From Virgibacillus salexigens (GTDB lineage: Bacteria; Bacillota; Bacilli; Bacillales; Amphibacillaceae): a stretch of 42,713 bases of DNA. The notes under the pieces are model-generated. The model saw nothing but the letters and a program-made list of their open reading frames with translations, had not been told where the DNA came from and searched no databases. This document shows, piece by piece, positions 7,486 to 16,830 of this stretch. The position numbers and the translations under genes are program-made. Each line of letters starts with the position of its first letter. Position 1 is the stretch's first letter. The stretch lies in assembly GCF_014905415.1 (NCBI RefSeq), contig NZ_BNEO01000012.1, forward strand, positions 1 to 42,713. Direction: 5' to 3'.

Positions 7486-7764
7486 TTAAAATATAGTGGT
7501 AAAAATGACAGTTAAAAAGCCACCGATCACGCCTGTAATAACGGCAGTCACGATAGCTTTTGTTACCATTCTTCTTATCCACTTTGTATCATCTTTAATT
7601 TCTTCCAACGTTTTGCGTAAAGAAAATATTTCTTTATCATGCTCTCTGTCTTTGTACTGAAGATCTCTGATGTCATTTTTAATGATTTCTTGGTCTTTCT
7701 TTATGTTTTCAATATCCTTCTGTACGGTGTTCTGCCAGAGATCCACATGTTCTTCCTCCTTCAA
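7486..7764 (-). CDS. xhlA: XhlA-like haemolysin / holin partner
   Basis: 92 residues. A long charged coiled coil (residues about 10-65, DIENIKKDQEIIKNDIRDLQ) is followed by one C-terminal membrane helix (AIVTAVITGVIGGFLTVIF). This matches the XhlA family of PBSX-like phages, which acts with the holin in lysis. It is the first gene of the lysis cassette; the 12-nt gap to the holin gene indicates co-transcription. Confidence 0.85.
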   Translation of the reverse strand: MKEEEHVDLWQNTVQKDIENIKKDQEIIKNDIRDLQYKDREHDKEIFSLRKTLEEIKDDTKWIRRMVTKAIVTAVITGVIGGFLTVIFTTIF

Positions 7765-7927
7765 TGCTCGACCCCCTAACTAGTGTCAAATATGCATTTT
7801 CAGTGCCATTCAAATACCCCTTATTTAGCACTCACAACACAAATAAATATTAAAAAGTTATTTATTTAGTGCGTAAAACAATTTCAAACGTATTCCCTGT
7901 TAAAATTAATGATAAGGAGGTGATATA

Positions 7928-8101
7928 ATGATTTTAAATTACTCAGCAAGTCATTCAACTGAGTTAATTCCAATAGAAATTGAAGAGATTCGAGATCTAG
8001 AACTAACGAAAAGCCAAACAATTATTAAAGGTGAAAACGGCTATTTTATTGTTGAAAAAAAGGAACTAAGAAATCTTTTTCACTTAGATTTGATGAAGTA
8101 A
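7928..8101 (+). CDS. Small protein on the opposite strand inside the late region
   Basis: 57 residues (MILNYSASHSTELIPIEIEE...FHLDLMK) with an ideal AAGGAGGTGATATA site before ATG 7928. It is soluble and acidic in the middle and mixed at the C-terminus. It lies between the lysis cassette and the tail genes but is read divergently to the lysis genes, so it must have its own promoter and may be expressed in the lysogen. No family recognised. Confidence 0.6.
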   Translation: MILNYSASHSTELIPIEIEEIRDLELTKSQTIIKGENGYFIVEKKELRNLFHLDLMK

Positions 8102-8107
8102 AAATGT

Positions 8108-8171
8108 AAAGGTGAGAGGGCTAATACCCTAGTCCTCGATTTCACCCATAAAGAATGCGCCTTACTAGGCG
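8108..8171. terminator. Hairpins between the small plus-strand gene and the tail gene
   Basis: GGTGA...TTTCACC with an inner AGAGG/CCTC stem (8111-8146) follows the plus-strand gene. CGCCTAGTAAGGCG (8157-8170, minus) follows the minus-strand tail gene and ends in CATTCTTTA. They look like back-to-back terminators separating convergent genes. Confidence 0.5.
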
Positions 8172-8172
8172 T

Positions 8173-8487
8173 TTACTGGTTACCTCTCAACTCTTCTAAT
8201 TCTTTTTCTAATTCCTTAATTCTTTCTTCCCTTTGTTGTACTTCGTCAGGAATTTCTATTGTTTCCCCGTCCTTCACTTTTAAATATGGTCTTGATTCGA
8301 TGATTAAATCACATTTATCTATCTGCAATGCCACATGCTTGTCTACATAAAATTGAATTCCTTCTTCTGAAGGAACCACTTGATTACCTACTTTAACGGA
8401 TTTAGCACCACCGTTTTCATCAAGGACAAAAAACACCTTCATTTTATCGCCATTAACATTCGTATTATATGTTTGAATATATTCCAA
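8173..8487 (-). CDS. Small tail-associated protein with C-terminal coiled coil
   Basis: 104 residues if started at TTG 8487, which has GAGGTGA at 6 nt; the TTG at 8493 abuts the site directly and is less likely. The first 75 residues are beta-rich (KVFFVLDENGGAKSVKVGNQ). The last 30 form a charged coiled coil (EVQQREERIKELEKELEELR). It follows the large tail protein gene by a few bases, the position of small baseplate or XkdX-type proteins in Bacillus siphophages. No firm family. Confidence 0.65.
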   Translation of the reverse strand: MEYIQTYNTNVNGDKMKVFFVLDENGGAKSVKVGNQVVPSEEGIQFYVDKHVALQIDKCDLIIESRPYLKVKDGETIEIPDEVQQREERIKELEKELEELRGNQ

Positions 8488-8500
8488 TACCAATCACCTC

Positions 8501-11500
8501 TTATAGAAAGTCTGTTAAAAATACACGTTCCATGATGAATCTAACAAATTCCATTCGATCGCCCCAGCCATGTGTCCAACCAATTTTGAATGTTACTGTT
8601 CTTAATTTAAAATCTGGAACACCTAAATCGACTCGAAACTCTTCTACACCGCTTGAACCATTTTCGAGAATCTCAAAATACAGTCGGTCGTTTGTATCAT
8701 CGCTGGAACCTTCCATGACGTGAACACTGATTTTTGATCCAGAGTATTTTCTAAATCGAAACACTAAATACCTAGCCGAATGGATAAAATGATACTTTTG
8801 AAAAGCTAACGCACCCAAAGCATCACGAACATCGTAATATTCCATGTTAATACCGCTTAAACCTCTTCCGTCCAGAGAACCTTTTGTTGCTCCATAAATA
8901 TGGAAAGATGTTGATTCGGTTGTTCCCCCTGGAACGAATGATTGAAAAGCTCCTGTTTCTGCGTTTCCCGATGTCATAAAGTGCGGATCATTACCGACAA
9001 CGGTTAGCCCATTACGTACCATACCGTTACTCATACTTATTGCACCGTCTTCACGAACAATTTCTAGCTTGCCATCTCGTAGCCTTAAATTATCCCCAAA
9101 AAACCCTTCTTGTGCTTCAAGTCGTCCACTGAACGTACCTGTTGCTCCTTGAAGTTCTCCAGCGTATTTGGCATTACCGTTTGTATCGAAAAATAGCATA
9201 TCTTCCCATGGTGAGGATGTGCTTGCTCTACGCTGAATAACATACCCTAATGAACTATTCATAACAGTACGAACCAGCCCATCACCTCTAGCAGTTACAA
9301 AACCATCTTCGTTTGTAATGTTAACACCGTTGTAGTTCTCTCCTTGCATAATTCCGTTAGCGTTCATGTAATCCTGTGCATCGTTTAAAGCGTCCTGATA
9401 AGTTGCTGCACCAACAGCATTTGCATGTCCTTTGGCATTTTCTTCCGCTTCTTCCGCTCTATCATATGCACTATCAGCTTTATCTGAGGCAGAACTTCCC
9501 ATATCAACACTAACTTCATATACGGAATATCCTGTTGGTATTGTTCCAGCAGTCCAGTCTATTCCTTCCCAGCCTGTATATTGCACATTTTCAGTAATAT
9601 AACAATCAGAATTTGTCGGGTAGTTACTTGAATCTACATATACTTCTAAAAATACATCATCATAAGTAGAATTTGTAAGTATTCTAGCTTTACTGAAAGG
9701 TACACCTGAACTATAACGCGATGATGAGATAACAGATATTTTAGGATTACGGTTATAATTAACTGTGGCTTCAAAACTAACTGTTTGATGGTTGCCAGAT
9801 GTTCTATCCACTAGAATAAACTTTGCATACGCCCTACTACCTGCATTCATTGCAATTCGATACCATCCAGCTTCACTTAGATTGGAACTGTAATAATAGT
9901 TATTACCTAATGTGCGGAATTTGTCTGCAAAGGATGTATTATCATTAATTTCGTTTGGTCCAATTGGTCCTTCTGGTCCTTCTGGTCCTTCTGGTCCTTG
10001 TTCGCCCTGATCGCCTTTATCTCCTTTTTCGCCTTTAATTTTAGACCAGTTATATTTTGATGGATTAGTAGAGTCTGCAGCAGTAAAATCTGTATAAGTA
10101 CCAATGTATTCTTTATCCATTGAATCCGTTGTACTAAAATCTACCGTACCATCGGCACTATTGGCATAAGCTGTATGAAAATATGGTGTTCGTCCATCTT
10201 CTCCTGGTGGTCCAGGTATACCCTGTTCTCCATCAGCACCTTTAATCAATGACCAGTTATAGTCATTTGGATTGCTGGTATCTGCTTGTGTGTGATCGGA
10301 ATAAAAACCAATGTATTCCTTTCCGTTTGGTGATTGTGAGAAGCCATTTCCTTCTGCATCATCTGCATAGGCAAAATGTGCATACGATGTTAAACCATCT
10401 TCTCCATCTTGACCTGGAATACCCTGCTCTCCCTTTTCTCCTTGGATCCCTTGTAAACCTCTTGGGCCTTCTGGACCTTGAGGACCTTCTGGACCCTGTG
10501 GTCCTTGCTCTCCATCTTGTCCATCGAACACATTGGTAATAGTTATACGCCCGATTGACATAACTTCATTCAATGAATCTTGAATGATATCAACAGAAAA
10601 AGATGCCTTTTCATCTATTTCATCTGTGGTAACAGTTATTGTTTTACCGTTTTTATTCCAATTGGAAACAGGAATGCCACGTTTATCATACTTGTTCCAA
10701 ATATACGTATAATTCGTTCCTTCTTCATCTACTTCTGTTCCAGATAGAAATACGGTTGCGGTAAGTTCTGTACTTCCTTCACCATTTTTAAATGTATTCC
10801 CAGCACTAGATTCTACGGTAGTAATTAACATTCGTGCTAATCTTCGTCTGATATCCTCTTGTATGGATTCCCATATCGACTGTACTTCTTCCTCGGTATA
10901 CTCAATGTAATCACCAAGCTTAACTTTTTTCTTGGATTTATCCGTAATGCTTCGATCTTGAGTATGCACTCTTGCTTCCAAATACAATGGCGGATTAAAT
11001 TTTGTATCCTTGGTTTTGATCGTATCACCAAAACGAATTTTCTTATTTTCCATTCCTGGCACATTTTCTAAATCCGCAATGTCTCCCTCATATTCCACCA
11101 CTTCATTTACTCTCTTTTCTAGTTCATTTTCGGTGAGAGTGGTTAACCTATCCAAGGTCATGTCTTGATCATTGGATTGTGGTTCGTACGTATCCCATAA
11201 ATGCTGTAATTCTCCTGTTATCGGATCAGGTCTTCCCCATCGCTGCAATGCTTCCTTATCCTCGACAATCACTTCTAGTCTGGATCCATCTTCCCTTTCA
11301 GGACCCAGACCCTTTAAAGCTGTGAAAATGTTATCTGTTTTTTCAATACGCCTTAGACTTATTAAGTCTTTACCTAATTCAACCTCACGACCACGCCATT
11401 GTCCTACTTGTTCGACTAGGTCCACATATCTACCAGTGACTTTGTTTCCATTTGTTTCTACTCGAAAGCGTAATTCTAAGCCGAATTCTGTTGCAATCCG

Positions 11501-11953
11501 TTTTAAGAAGGCGTAAGGATTGGTATGCTTTTCAATATGCATGGTTCGTATGCCGCTGCCTTCAATAATGCCTGGTCTCCATTCTGTGCCGTTTGTAGTA
11601 TGGCTTACTAGTGCGGTTGCTGTCTGTTTAGAGAATGTTTGTGGATCCATGACTTTAGCTTTCTTTAATTCTAGATAACTAGCTGTCGTATATATTTCAG
11701 TCATTAATCCCTTAAAATCTCTAAATTTACCAGACTCATGAATGATAAACTCGCTATAACCCTGATCCTCAGCAGGAATAATGATTCGATTGCGCTTAGT
11801 TAAATATGGTGAAAAGCGTTTATCTGCAAAAGTGGTGAAATCAAACGTTTCTAGATTGTCTTTTAAGGATTGCCTATGATTATTTTCCAAAATGTTTTTA
11901 GCAGTTATAAAGTCTAGTATTTCGCCATACTGGCCGTCTGTAATATGAATCAA
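8501..11953 (-). CDS. Tail-associated protein (Prophage_tail N-terminus) with collagen-like stalk and receptor-binding tail
   Basis: 1150 residues. The N-terminal 350 or so resemble the minor structural protein/tail endopeptidase family (Tal) that caps Dit (FSPYLTKRNRIIIPAEDQGY; SLRRIEKTDNIFTALKGLGP). An Ig-like stretch (residues about 370-470) and three collagen-type Gly-X-Y blocks (GPQGPEGPQGPEGPRG; PGPPGEDGRT; KGEKGDKGDQGEQGPEGPEG) follow, separated by two homologous domains (YAHFAYADDAEGNGFSQSPN and YFHTAYANSADGTVDFSTTD). The C-terminal 300 are beta-rich and likely bind the host wall. Baseplate hub plus fibre on one chain is inferred. Confidence 0.8.
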   Translation of the reverse strand: MIHITDGQYGEILDFITAKNILENNHRQSLKDNLETFDFTTFADKRFSPYLTKRNRIIIPAEDQGYSEFIIHESGKFRDFKGLMTEIYTTASYLELKKAKVMDPQTFSKQTATALVSHTTNGTEWRPGIIEGSGIRTMHIEKHTNPYAFLKRIATEFGLELRFRVETNGNKVTGRYVDLVEQVGQWRGREVELGKDLISLRRIEKTDNIFTALKGLGPEREDGSRLEVIVEDKEALQRWGRPDPITGELQHLWDTYEPQSNDQDMTLDRLTTLTENELEKRVNEVVEYEGDIADLENVPGMENKKIRFGDTIKTKDTKFNPPLYLEARVHTQDRSITDKSKKKVKLGDYIEYTEEEVQSIWESIQEDIRRRLARMLITTVESSAGNTFKNGEGSTELTATVFLSGTEVDEEGTNYTYIWNKYDKRGIPVSNWNKNGKTITVTTDEIDEKASFSVDIIQDSLNEVMSIGRITITNVFDGQDGEQGPQGPEGPQGPEGPRGLQGIQGEKGEQGIPGQDGEDGLTSYAHFAYADDAEGNGFSQSPNGKEYIGFYSDHTQADTSNPNDYNWSLIKGADGEQGIPGPPGEDGRTPYFHTAYANSADGTVDFSTTDSMDKEYIGTYTDFTAADSTNPSKYNWSKIKGEKGDKGDQGEQGPEGPEGPEGPIGPNEINDNTSFADKFRTLGNNYYYSSNLSEAGWYRIAMNAGSRAYAKFILVDRTSGNHQTVSFEATVNYNRNPKISVISSSRYSSGVPFSKARILTNSTYDDVFLEVYVDSSNYPTNSDCYITENVQYTGWEGIDWTAGTIPTGYSVYEVSVDMGSSASDKADSAYDRAEEAEENAKGHANAVGAATYQDALNDAQDYMNANGIMQGENYNGVNITNEDGFVTARGDGLVRTVMNSSLGYVIQRRASTSSPWEDMLFFDTNGNAKYAGELQGATGTFSGRLEAQEGFFGDNLRLRDGKLEIVREDGAISMSNGMVRNGLTVVGNDPHFMTSGNAETGAFQSFVPGGTTESTSFHIYGATKGSLDGRGLSGINMEYYDVRDALGALAFQKYHFIHSARYLVFRFRKYSGSKISVHVMEGSSDDTNDRLYFEILENGSSGVEEFRVDLGVPDFKLRTVTFKIGWTHGWGDRMEFVRFIMERVFLTDFL

Positions 11954-12006
11954 ACATGATCTCCTCCTTCCTGAAAGGAAAATTGCAGCAGGGATAAAAA
12001 AGTATT

Positions 12007-12102
12007 TTAACCCTGCGTTATGGTTGCGTTATTAATTTTTGTTCCTTCTTCATCAATTTGTAGTACCACATTGCCATCTTTATCTTTTATGCAGTAAATC
12101 AT
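12007..12102 (-). CDS. Tiny conserved-looking protein between Dit and Tal genes
   Basis: 31 residues (MIYCIKDKDGNVVLQIDEEG then TKINNATITQG) from ATG 12102, with a very strong GGGAGGTGG site. One predicted beta-hairpin. It lies in the 160-bp gap between the dit and tal genes, in the same direction, so it is co-transcribed. Its function is unknown; it may be a small baseplate subunit. Confidence 0.55.
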   Translation of the reverse strand: MIYCIKDKDGNVVLQIDEEGTKINNATITQG

Positions 12103-12114
12103 CGTTCCACCTCC

Positions 12115-13626
12115 CTATCTGATTTTCGGCCTGTATCTTCCAGTTGTTCGAAAGCTATTAGCTGGATGCGTAATCAATTGATTTTCACCTTTTTTTAATG
12201 TAAAAAAAAGACCTCCAAATGCTTTAAGGTCATTTCTTGCTTCCCCATTTATCAATATCTCTTTATTCACATGATCAAATGTAATAATATCACCGACATC
12301 TGCTATATAGCGCGTTTGATCTACGGTTACCTGTGCCAATTGAAATACTTTAATATGATCAATTTTAGGTGCATAAGCTCGATCTGTATCTGCGAATTTA
12401 CCGATGTGTATTTGCACGTATTTTAATTTCCCTGCATAACGGTTTTCATTATCGATAAATTTCCGCAGTATAGTTTGAACATGCCTACCGCTACTATTAA
12501 CACGCGTAATATAAAACATTATCTCTTTTCCTACTCTTCGCATCCTTAACATGCCATAAAAATAATCCTGGTCATAACTATAATTTTGGGAACTGATTAA
12601 ATAATTCTCATTTGCTCCAACATATGGACCAAGGCGACCTTCTCCCTTTTTACGATGGATCCCCAAGCTATCATCTTTAATTGCCATTTTCCCTAATTCG
12701 TTCATACCTTCATCAAATAAATAAACCTCAATTCGGAAGGTTTGGGAGGTTTCTGTGGTACGTCCTTGCACCATAGCTTCGACTTCAAAGTCTTGTGCTA
12801 CAGGCACCTCTTTTCTTAGTGCAGGACCATGCCAATCAGGATCCGTAGTATCGGGGCCATAACTAGGAACCGTAATTCCATCGTTATCCGTTCCAAAGGT
12901 GCCGTCTACATATCCATTATCAATGGAATCGGATGCAGTATCCCATGTATCCAGCGATTGCCCCCGTTCTTCTAATAACAATGTTCTTGCATCTACGACC
13001 TCGCTCGTTACGTCCACAGGCTTGCCAATTAACATATATTCCCCGTGTTGGTTCTGTATTAAAGCAAATGTCACCTTTTTAATGGCTTCCAATACAAATA
13101 TCGGCTCAGCTTCAGCTGTTCCCTCATTTGTGATTATTCCTGCATCTGATCCAAATTCGATTGGTAGTTCTGGTGCGTATTTATATGGATCCGAACAAGA
13201 AAAAATTAATGTACAAATTAATTCGTTTGATTCTTCTTCTGGAATATCATTATCTTGTAATGTCGCATAGTAAATGACATTTTCATCCGTAAATTCCAGA
13301 ACCTTTTTGGAACCCTCCAACATGGAATTTAGTCGGTTGATCCGTTCACGAAATCCTTGATTTGTAATGTCTTTTATTTTGTATTTAACTTCTATTTCAC
13401 GCATATCTAGCGTTACGTTATTCGATTCTAACGATCCATCCATTTCTGGAACGTCGATGTAGTTAATTTTTTGCTTTACATTTCCACGACCTCTAACTGT
13501 TAATGTCATAAAACTGCCAGTTTCATCTGTTAAAACTTCATCTAAATTGAACGTATTAAAAATCGTTTGTATTGATAGAGAGGTACTAAATGTACCCCTT
13601 TCATTTATATCAACAAACTCGTACAT
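12115..13626 (-). CDS. Distal tail protein (Dit), siphovirus family, with inserted domain
   Basis: 503 residues. The N-terminal 150 match the siphovirus tail/Dit family that forms the hexameric ring joining tube to baseplate (YIDVPEMDGSLESNNVTLDM; RINRLNSMLEGSKKVLEFTD). Residues about 220-420 form a beta-rich insert resembling a concanavalin-type carbohydrate-binding module (WHGPALRKEVPVAQDFEVEA; IHIGKFADTDRAYAPKIDHI). The C-terminus returns to the Dit core (DVGDIITFDHVNKEILINGE). Such evolved Dits add host-wall binding. Located between tape measure and Tal, as usual. Confidence 0.85.
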   Translation of the reverse strand: MYEFVDINERGTFSTSLSIQTIFNTFNLDEVLTDETGSFMTLTVRGRGNVKQKINYIDVPEMDGSLESNNVTLDMREIEVKYKIKDITNQGFRERINRLNSMLEGSKKVLEFTDENVIYYATLQDNDIPEEESNELICTLIFSCSDPYKYAPELPIEFGSDAGIITNEGTAEAEPIFVLEAIKKVTFALIQNQHGEYMLIGKPVDVTSEVVDARTLLLEERGQSLDTWDTASDSIDNGYVDGTFGTDNDGITVPSYGPDTTDPDWHGPALRKEVPVAQDFEVEAMVQGRTTETSQTFRIEVYLFDEGMNELGKMAIKDDSLGIHRKKGEGRLGPYVGANENYLISSQNYSYDQDYFYGMLRMRRVGKEIMFYITRVNSSGRHVQTILRKFIDNENRYAGKLKYVQIHIGKFADTDRAYAPKIDHIKVFQLAQVTVDQTRYIADVGDIITFDHVNKEILINGEARNDLKAFGGLFFTLKKGENQLITHPANSFRTTGRYRPKIR

Positions 13627-13637
13627 ATAAGCACCTT

Positions 13638-16040
13638 CTATCCTTGAAAGCTTTCTTGTAAATCTATCGTTCTGTTTTGTACGGTTGTAATATCCTCTAC
13701 AAAAACTTTAAATTGTTGTCTGCCCAAATTAAAAATAAATTCGGCAGGTTGCTTGCTTATAGAAACATCCGCATTTACTGCGCTCTGAACTTGGGCTGTA
13801 GAACTTCGTTTAATTCCTCTTAAACTAGATGATATTTGTGAAGCTTTTACCTTTAAATCTGGACGGAATGAATTATTCACACTACCAGCTAAGCCTGATG
13901 TAGCTCTTTCTAAAGGCTTTTTCGCTCTTTTTATAGAGTCTTTTATCGGTCCAGCAAAATCCATTCTATGAATATCACTTAAAGGACCTCTTTTCGCAGG
14001 CGAAAATGGCCAGTAGTCACGAACAGCACCTACAATTTCTTCCACTTTCCCAAGAATTTTATCTTTCATATGGACAATACCATCGATAGCTGACTGGATA
14101 ATCGCCTTACCACTATCGTATAGGTTAATACCATCGAAAAAATCAACAATATTACCAAATACATCTGTTATCTTATTCCAGATATTATCCACTATTTCCT
14201 TAATTGTTCCCCAGACTTTATCCCAGGTTTTAACAGTCCAATTCTTAACCTTATCCCAGTTTGCAACTATAACAGCCACTAAGCCTACAATCGTAGCGAT
14301 AACCCATCCAACAGGACCCATGGCAATCACCCAGGATGAAGCTACTTTCGCAGCATGAACCAATGACTTAGCACCCATCCATGCATATTTGGCTATCATT
14401 TTAGCCATTGAAGCAATCATTTTCGCTGTAGCTTTTGCCGCAGCCTTAACCATTGTAACGGTAAACGTAGCTGCCACTTTCGCAGCATGCACTGTTGCTT
14501 TAATTGCCATCCATGAATACTTGGCAGTCACTTGTATAAATTTAGTTATGGTTGTCTTGGCCCACTTAGCAACATTGACAATCCCTTTCTTAAGAGATTG
14601 ACCCCACATCTTGAGACCAACTATCATATTCGTTCGGAATGGCGAAAAAGCCTTCCACATTTTAGCGATATTAGTAACTAATGACGTTGCCAACCCACCA
14701 AATGCAGACCTTACCATGATAATAACTGGTGCTATCGCTAATAATGCGCCACTTAAGGATATAAAAATCGCTAGCGCTTGACCGATTAAAGGATTGTTTT
14801 GCATTAATGCATTGGTGAAGCTCATAAATTTATTAACAATATCAAGTAACGATGAACCTATAGGAGCCATACCCTTTCCTAACTCAACTAAGAAAGTAGT
14901 AAGATTACCGATTAAAGCCATCACTTTCGGACCATTTTCTTTAATGTAATTAATAAATTTATTGAATGCTTCGGAGTCCTTTAATCCAGCTGTCCAGTTC
15001 TTGAATTTCTCGGTTAAACCAACTAGACCGCCTTGCATATCCGTTGATAATGGACCAAATGCAACCATTAAATTCATAATGCCCTGCATGATATTCCCGA
15101 AAGTCTTGCCTAGATTAACCATGGCAGGACCAGCGTTTTTATTTAGAAAGTCCACAAACTCTTGGAATTCCTTTGATTTTATCGATTCGCCCATGCTTTT
15201 GGACAAAGTATCTACGGCAGAAACAGCACCTTTAAAGGCAGGTTCTAATTGTTTAATTAACCCTTGTAATCCTTCTAGACTACGGACAAAAACATCCATA
15301 ACTGGCTTTTCGAACTGCTTGGCAAATTTCCCCCAGAACTTACTAAATGATTGAACAGCCTTTAACCCTTTTTGTTGTGATTTAGATAATCCGTTTGTTG
15401 TCTGTTCTATTTCTTTAAGGATCTCGGCTCGTTTCTCTAAATCTGTTGTATTGGCTAATTCTTCACGTAGCTTTTTGATATCTTCGTTAGCTGTAAACAC
15501 ATCGTTTAATGCACTAGTGGCTACAGAGCCAAATGCCACTGCACCAGTTCCAGCTGCAGCAAATGCAGAGGTTAAACCACCCAACGCTCCTGTTAAACTA
15601 GCTATGATAGGAGATAGTGTTGGTAATACAGTTAAAAGGCCACCTTTGAATATGTTGCCAGCAACTATTCCGAATGAACTAATTGTTTTAGCTATTCTGT
15701 CCATTGTTTTTTGAAACTTGCCAACTCTTGCTTCAATCGGAATAAATACTTTCTTAGAAAGTGCTTTTTTGGCAGCCATTAGAAAGCCTAATTTGCCTTC
15801 GAATTCTTTGATATCTGCATCGACTTCCTTTTCAGCTTTCCCTTTCGTAAAAGCCTCCATTAGCCTTTTCGCTTCCTTGATATTACGTCTTAGTTGCTTA
15901 ATGTCAGCCTTTAATTCTGTATCTTCTACCGATTCGGAAGCTCTTTTGAATTTCTCAGTCACATCTTTTGCTTGTTCGATGGCTTTCTTAAACTTTCTAA
16001 CATTCGCTTTCAGTTCCGCATCGACCGAATAATCCGCCAA
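13638..16040 (-). CDS. Tape measure protein
   Basis: 800 residues. The charged coiled-coil N-terminus (AELKANVRKFKKAIEQAKDV) is followed by repeated hydrophobic/Ala-rich membrane-like segments (GNIFKGGLLTVLPTLSPIIA; ALAIFISLSGALLAIAPVII; GWVIATIVGLVAVIVANWDK) and KxxAK-type repeats (AKWAKTTITKF, AKATAKMIASMAKMIAKY). The C-terminus carries YWPFSPAKRGPLSD, a motif common near the end of Bacillus tape measures. It sets tail length and passes into the membrane during DNA injection. It is short for the family, so the tail should be about 110-120 nm by the usual 0.15 nm per residue rule (inference). Confidence 0.92.
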   Translation of the reverse strand: MADYSVDAELKANVRKFKKAIEQAKDVTEKFKRASESVEDTELKADIKQLRRNIKEAKRLMEAFTKGKAEKEVDADIKEFEGKLGFLMAAKKALSKKVFIPIEARVGKFQKTMDRIAKTISSFGIVAGNIFKGGLLTVLPTLSPIIASLTGALGGLTSAFAAAGTGAVAFGSVATSALNDVFTANEDIKKLREELANTTDLEKRAEILKEIEQTTNGLSKSQQKGLKAVQSFSKFWGKFAKQFEKPVMDVFVRSLEGLQGLIKQLEPAFKGAVSAVDTLSKSMGESIKSKEFQEFVDFLNKNAGPAMVNLGKTFGNIMQGIMNLMVAFGPLSTDMQGGLVGLTEKFKNWTAGLKDSEAFNKFINYIKENGPKVMALIGNLTTFLVELGKGMAPIGSSLLDIVNKFMSFTNALMQNNPLIGQALAIFISLSGALLAIAPVIIMVRSAFGGLATSLVTNIAKMWKAFSPFRTNMIVGLKMWGQSLKKGIVNVAKWAKTTITKFIQVTAKYSWMAIKATVHAAKVAATFTVTMVKAAAKATAKMIASMAKMIAKYAWMGAKSLVHAAKVASSWVIAMGPVGWVIATIVGLVAVIVANWDKVKNWTVKTWDKVWGTIKEIVDNIWNKITDVFGNIVDFFDGINLYDSGKAIIQSAIDGIVHMKDKILGKVEEIVGAVRDYWPFSPAKRGPLSDIHRMDFAGPIKDSIKRAKKPLERATSGLAGSVNNSFRPDLKVKASQISSSLRGIKRSSTAQVQSAVNADVSISKQPAEFIFNLGRQQFKVFVEDITTVQNRTIDLQESFQG

Positions 16041-16044
16041 ACCC

Positions 16045-16338
16045 TCACCCCTTTCCGTTACGTTGTGCTGCTACTTGCGCAGGCGATACCCTTTCATTAA
16101 TCTCCTCCTGATTAGGTTGTTGAATTTGATCTATTTCTTTTAATGCCTTTTTGTAATCAAAGAAATCCTTGAAATTTTTGAATTCATATTCTTCTTTTTT
16201 ATTTTTCCCTGTTCCAACTTCTTTTGTAGCTGCAGCATTTCTGATTAAAAATGCTATTTTATGCATCTCGTATTCCTTATCGATTTCTTTATACTCTTGA
16301 GCATAACGTTTGTAATGAAATTCAGTTAAGGTCATCAT
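16045..16338 (-). CDS. Tail assembly chaperone, downstream (T) part
   Basis: 97 residues if started at ATG 16338, but that start has only a weak site. The same frame is open upstream through 16338-16419 and reads RGLTYNEAVIYALRKLDVKS, overlapping the end of the preceding chaperone gene in the -1 frame. This is the classic G/GT arrangement, where a fraction of ribosomes shift -1 and make a fusion that chaperones the tape measure. The helical, basic character (HYKRYAQEYKEIDKEYEMHK) fits T domains. The tape measure gene follows after 4 nt. Confidence 0.8.
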   Translation of the reverse strand: MMTLTEFHYKRYAQEYKEIDKEYEMHKIAFLIRNAAATKEVGTGKNKKEEYEFKNFKDFFDYKKALKEIDQIQQPNQEEINERVSPAQVAAQRNGKG

Positions 16339-16403
16339 TTCAGCTTCCTTGAGACTTTTTACGTCTAGCTTACGTAAGGCATAGATAACCGCCTCATTAT
16401 AAG

Positions 16404-16775
16404 TTAATCCTCTTTCTTTTCTTCCGTCTCCTTCTTCAGTTCCTCTGGAACTAGATTTCGGGTCATAGGTCGCTTCCCCAACTCTTCAAAGACTTGTTCG
16501 CCAAATTCTTCAAAACCGATATTTTCTGCCACATCGTCCAGAACTTCCTCTAAATCATTAATAGACTTTGGACCTTTTTTATCGTGGGCTGTTGCAGCCT
16601 TAATCAGTTTGGAAATCGCAATAAGGTTTCCAGATGCCAAACGCGGTATTAACATTTCAAGCCCTTGTCCTAGATTGGCGCCTTCTACTTCAAAACCAAG
16701 TTCTCTGTCAACCTCTGTTAATGTTCTAAGCCCGAATGATAATTCAATCTCTCTGCCTTTAAAGTTAATATACAT
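16404..16775 (-). CDS. Tail assembly chaperone, upstream (G) part
   Basis: 123 residues (MYINFKGREIELSFGLRTLT...), an acidic helical protein typical of the gpG-like chaperones between the major tail protein and tape measure genes. Its Lys/Glu-rich C-terminus (LKKETEEKKED) is encoded by an A-rich stretch, GAAGAAAAGAAAGAG, just before the stop, where a -1 slip would continue into the T frame. A strong AGGAGG site precedes the ATG. Confidence 0.85.
   Translation of the reverse strand: MYINFKGREIELSFGLRTLTEVDRELGFEVEGANLGQGLEMLIPRLASGNLIAISKLIKAATAHDKKGPKSINDLEEVLDDVAENIGFEEFGEQVFEELGKRPMTRNLVPEELKKETEEKKED
16410..16424 (-). other. Probable -1 frameshift site joining chaperone G and T frames
   Basis: Frame 0 reads GAA GAA AAG AAA GAG GAT TAA. 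Slipping one base back at A-AAG continues as GAA AGA GGA TTA ACT TAT AAT GAG and stays open to 16045. No canonical X-XXY-YYZ heptamer is present, so a single-tRNA slip on AAG is the likeliest mechanism. The predicted fusion is about 247 residues. Confidence 0.6.
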
Positions 16776-16799
16776 GTATAATTCCTCCTAAATTAAGTA

Positions 16800-16829
16800 T
16801 TAAAAAAGAGAGGGAAATCCCTCTCTTTC
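16800..16829 (-). terminator. Intrinsic terminator after the major tail protein gene
   Basis: AAAGAGAGGGA and TCCCTCTCTTT form a perfect stem around a 2-4 nt loop, followed by TTTT on the minus strand. It begins 2-4 nt after the TAG (16831-16833) that ends the +1-frameshifted tail protein, which fits the extended frame being the true end of the gene. Confidence 0.8.
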
Positions 16830-16830
16830 G

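Noticed and set aside
9907-10539. ORFs on both strands across the collagen-like repeats of the tail protein
   Set aside because: They are low-complexity shadows produced by the GPX repeat in other frames, with no ribosome binding sites.
14389-16032. Several plus-strand ORFs opposite the tape measure gene with hydrophobic translations
   Set aside because: They mirror the Ala/Lys-rich tape measure codons and have no start signals; the tape measure frame is unambiguous.
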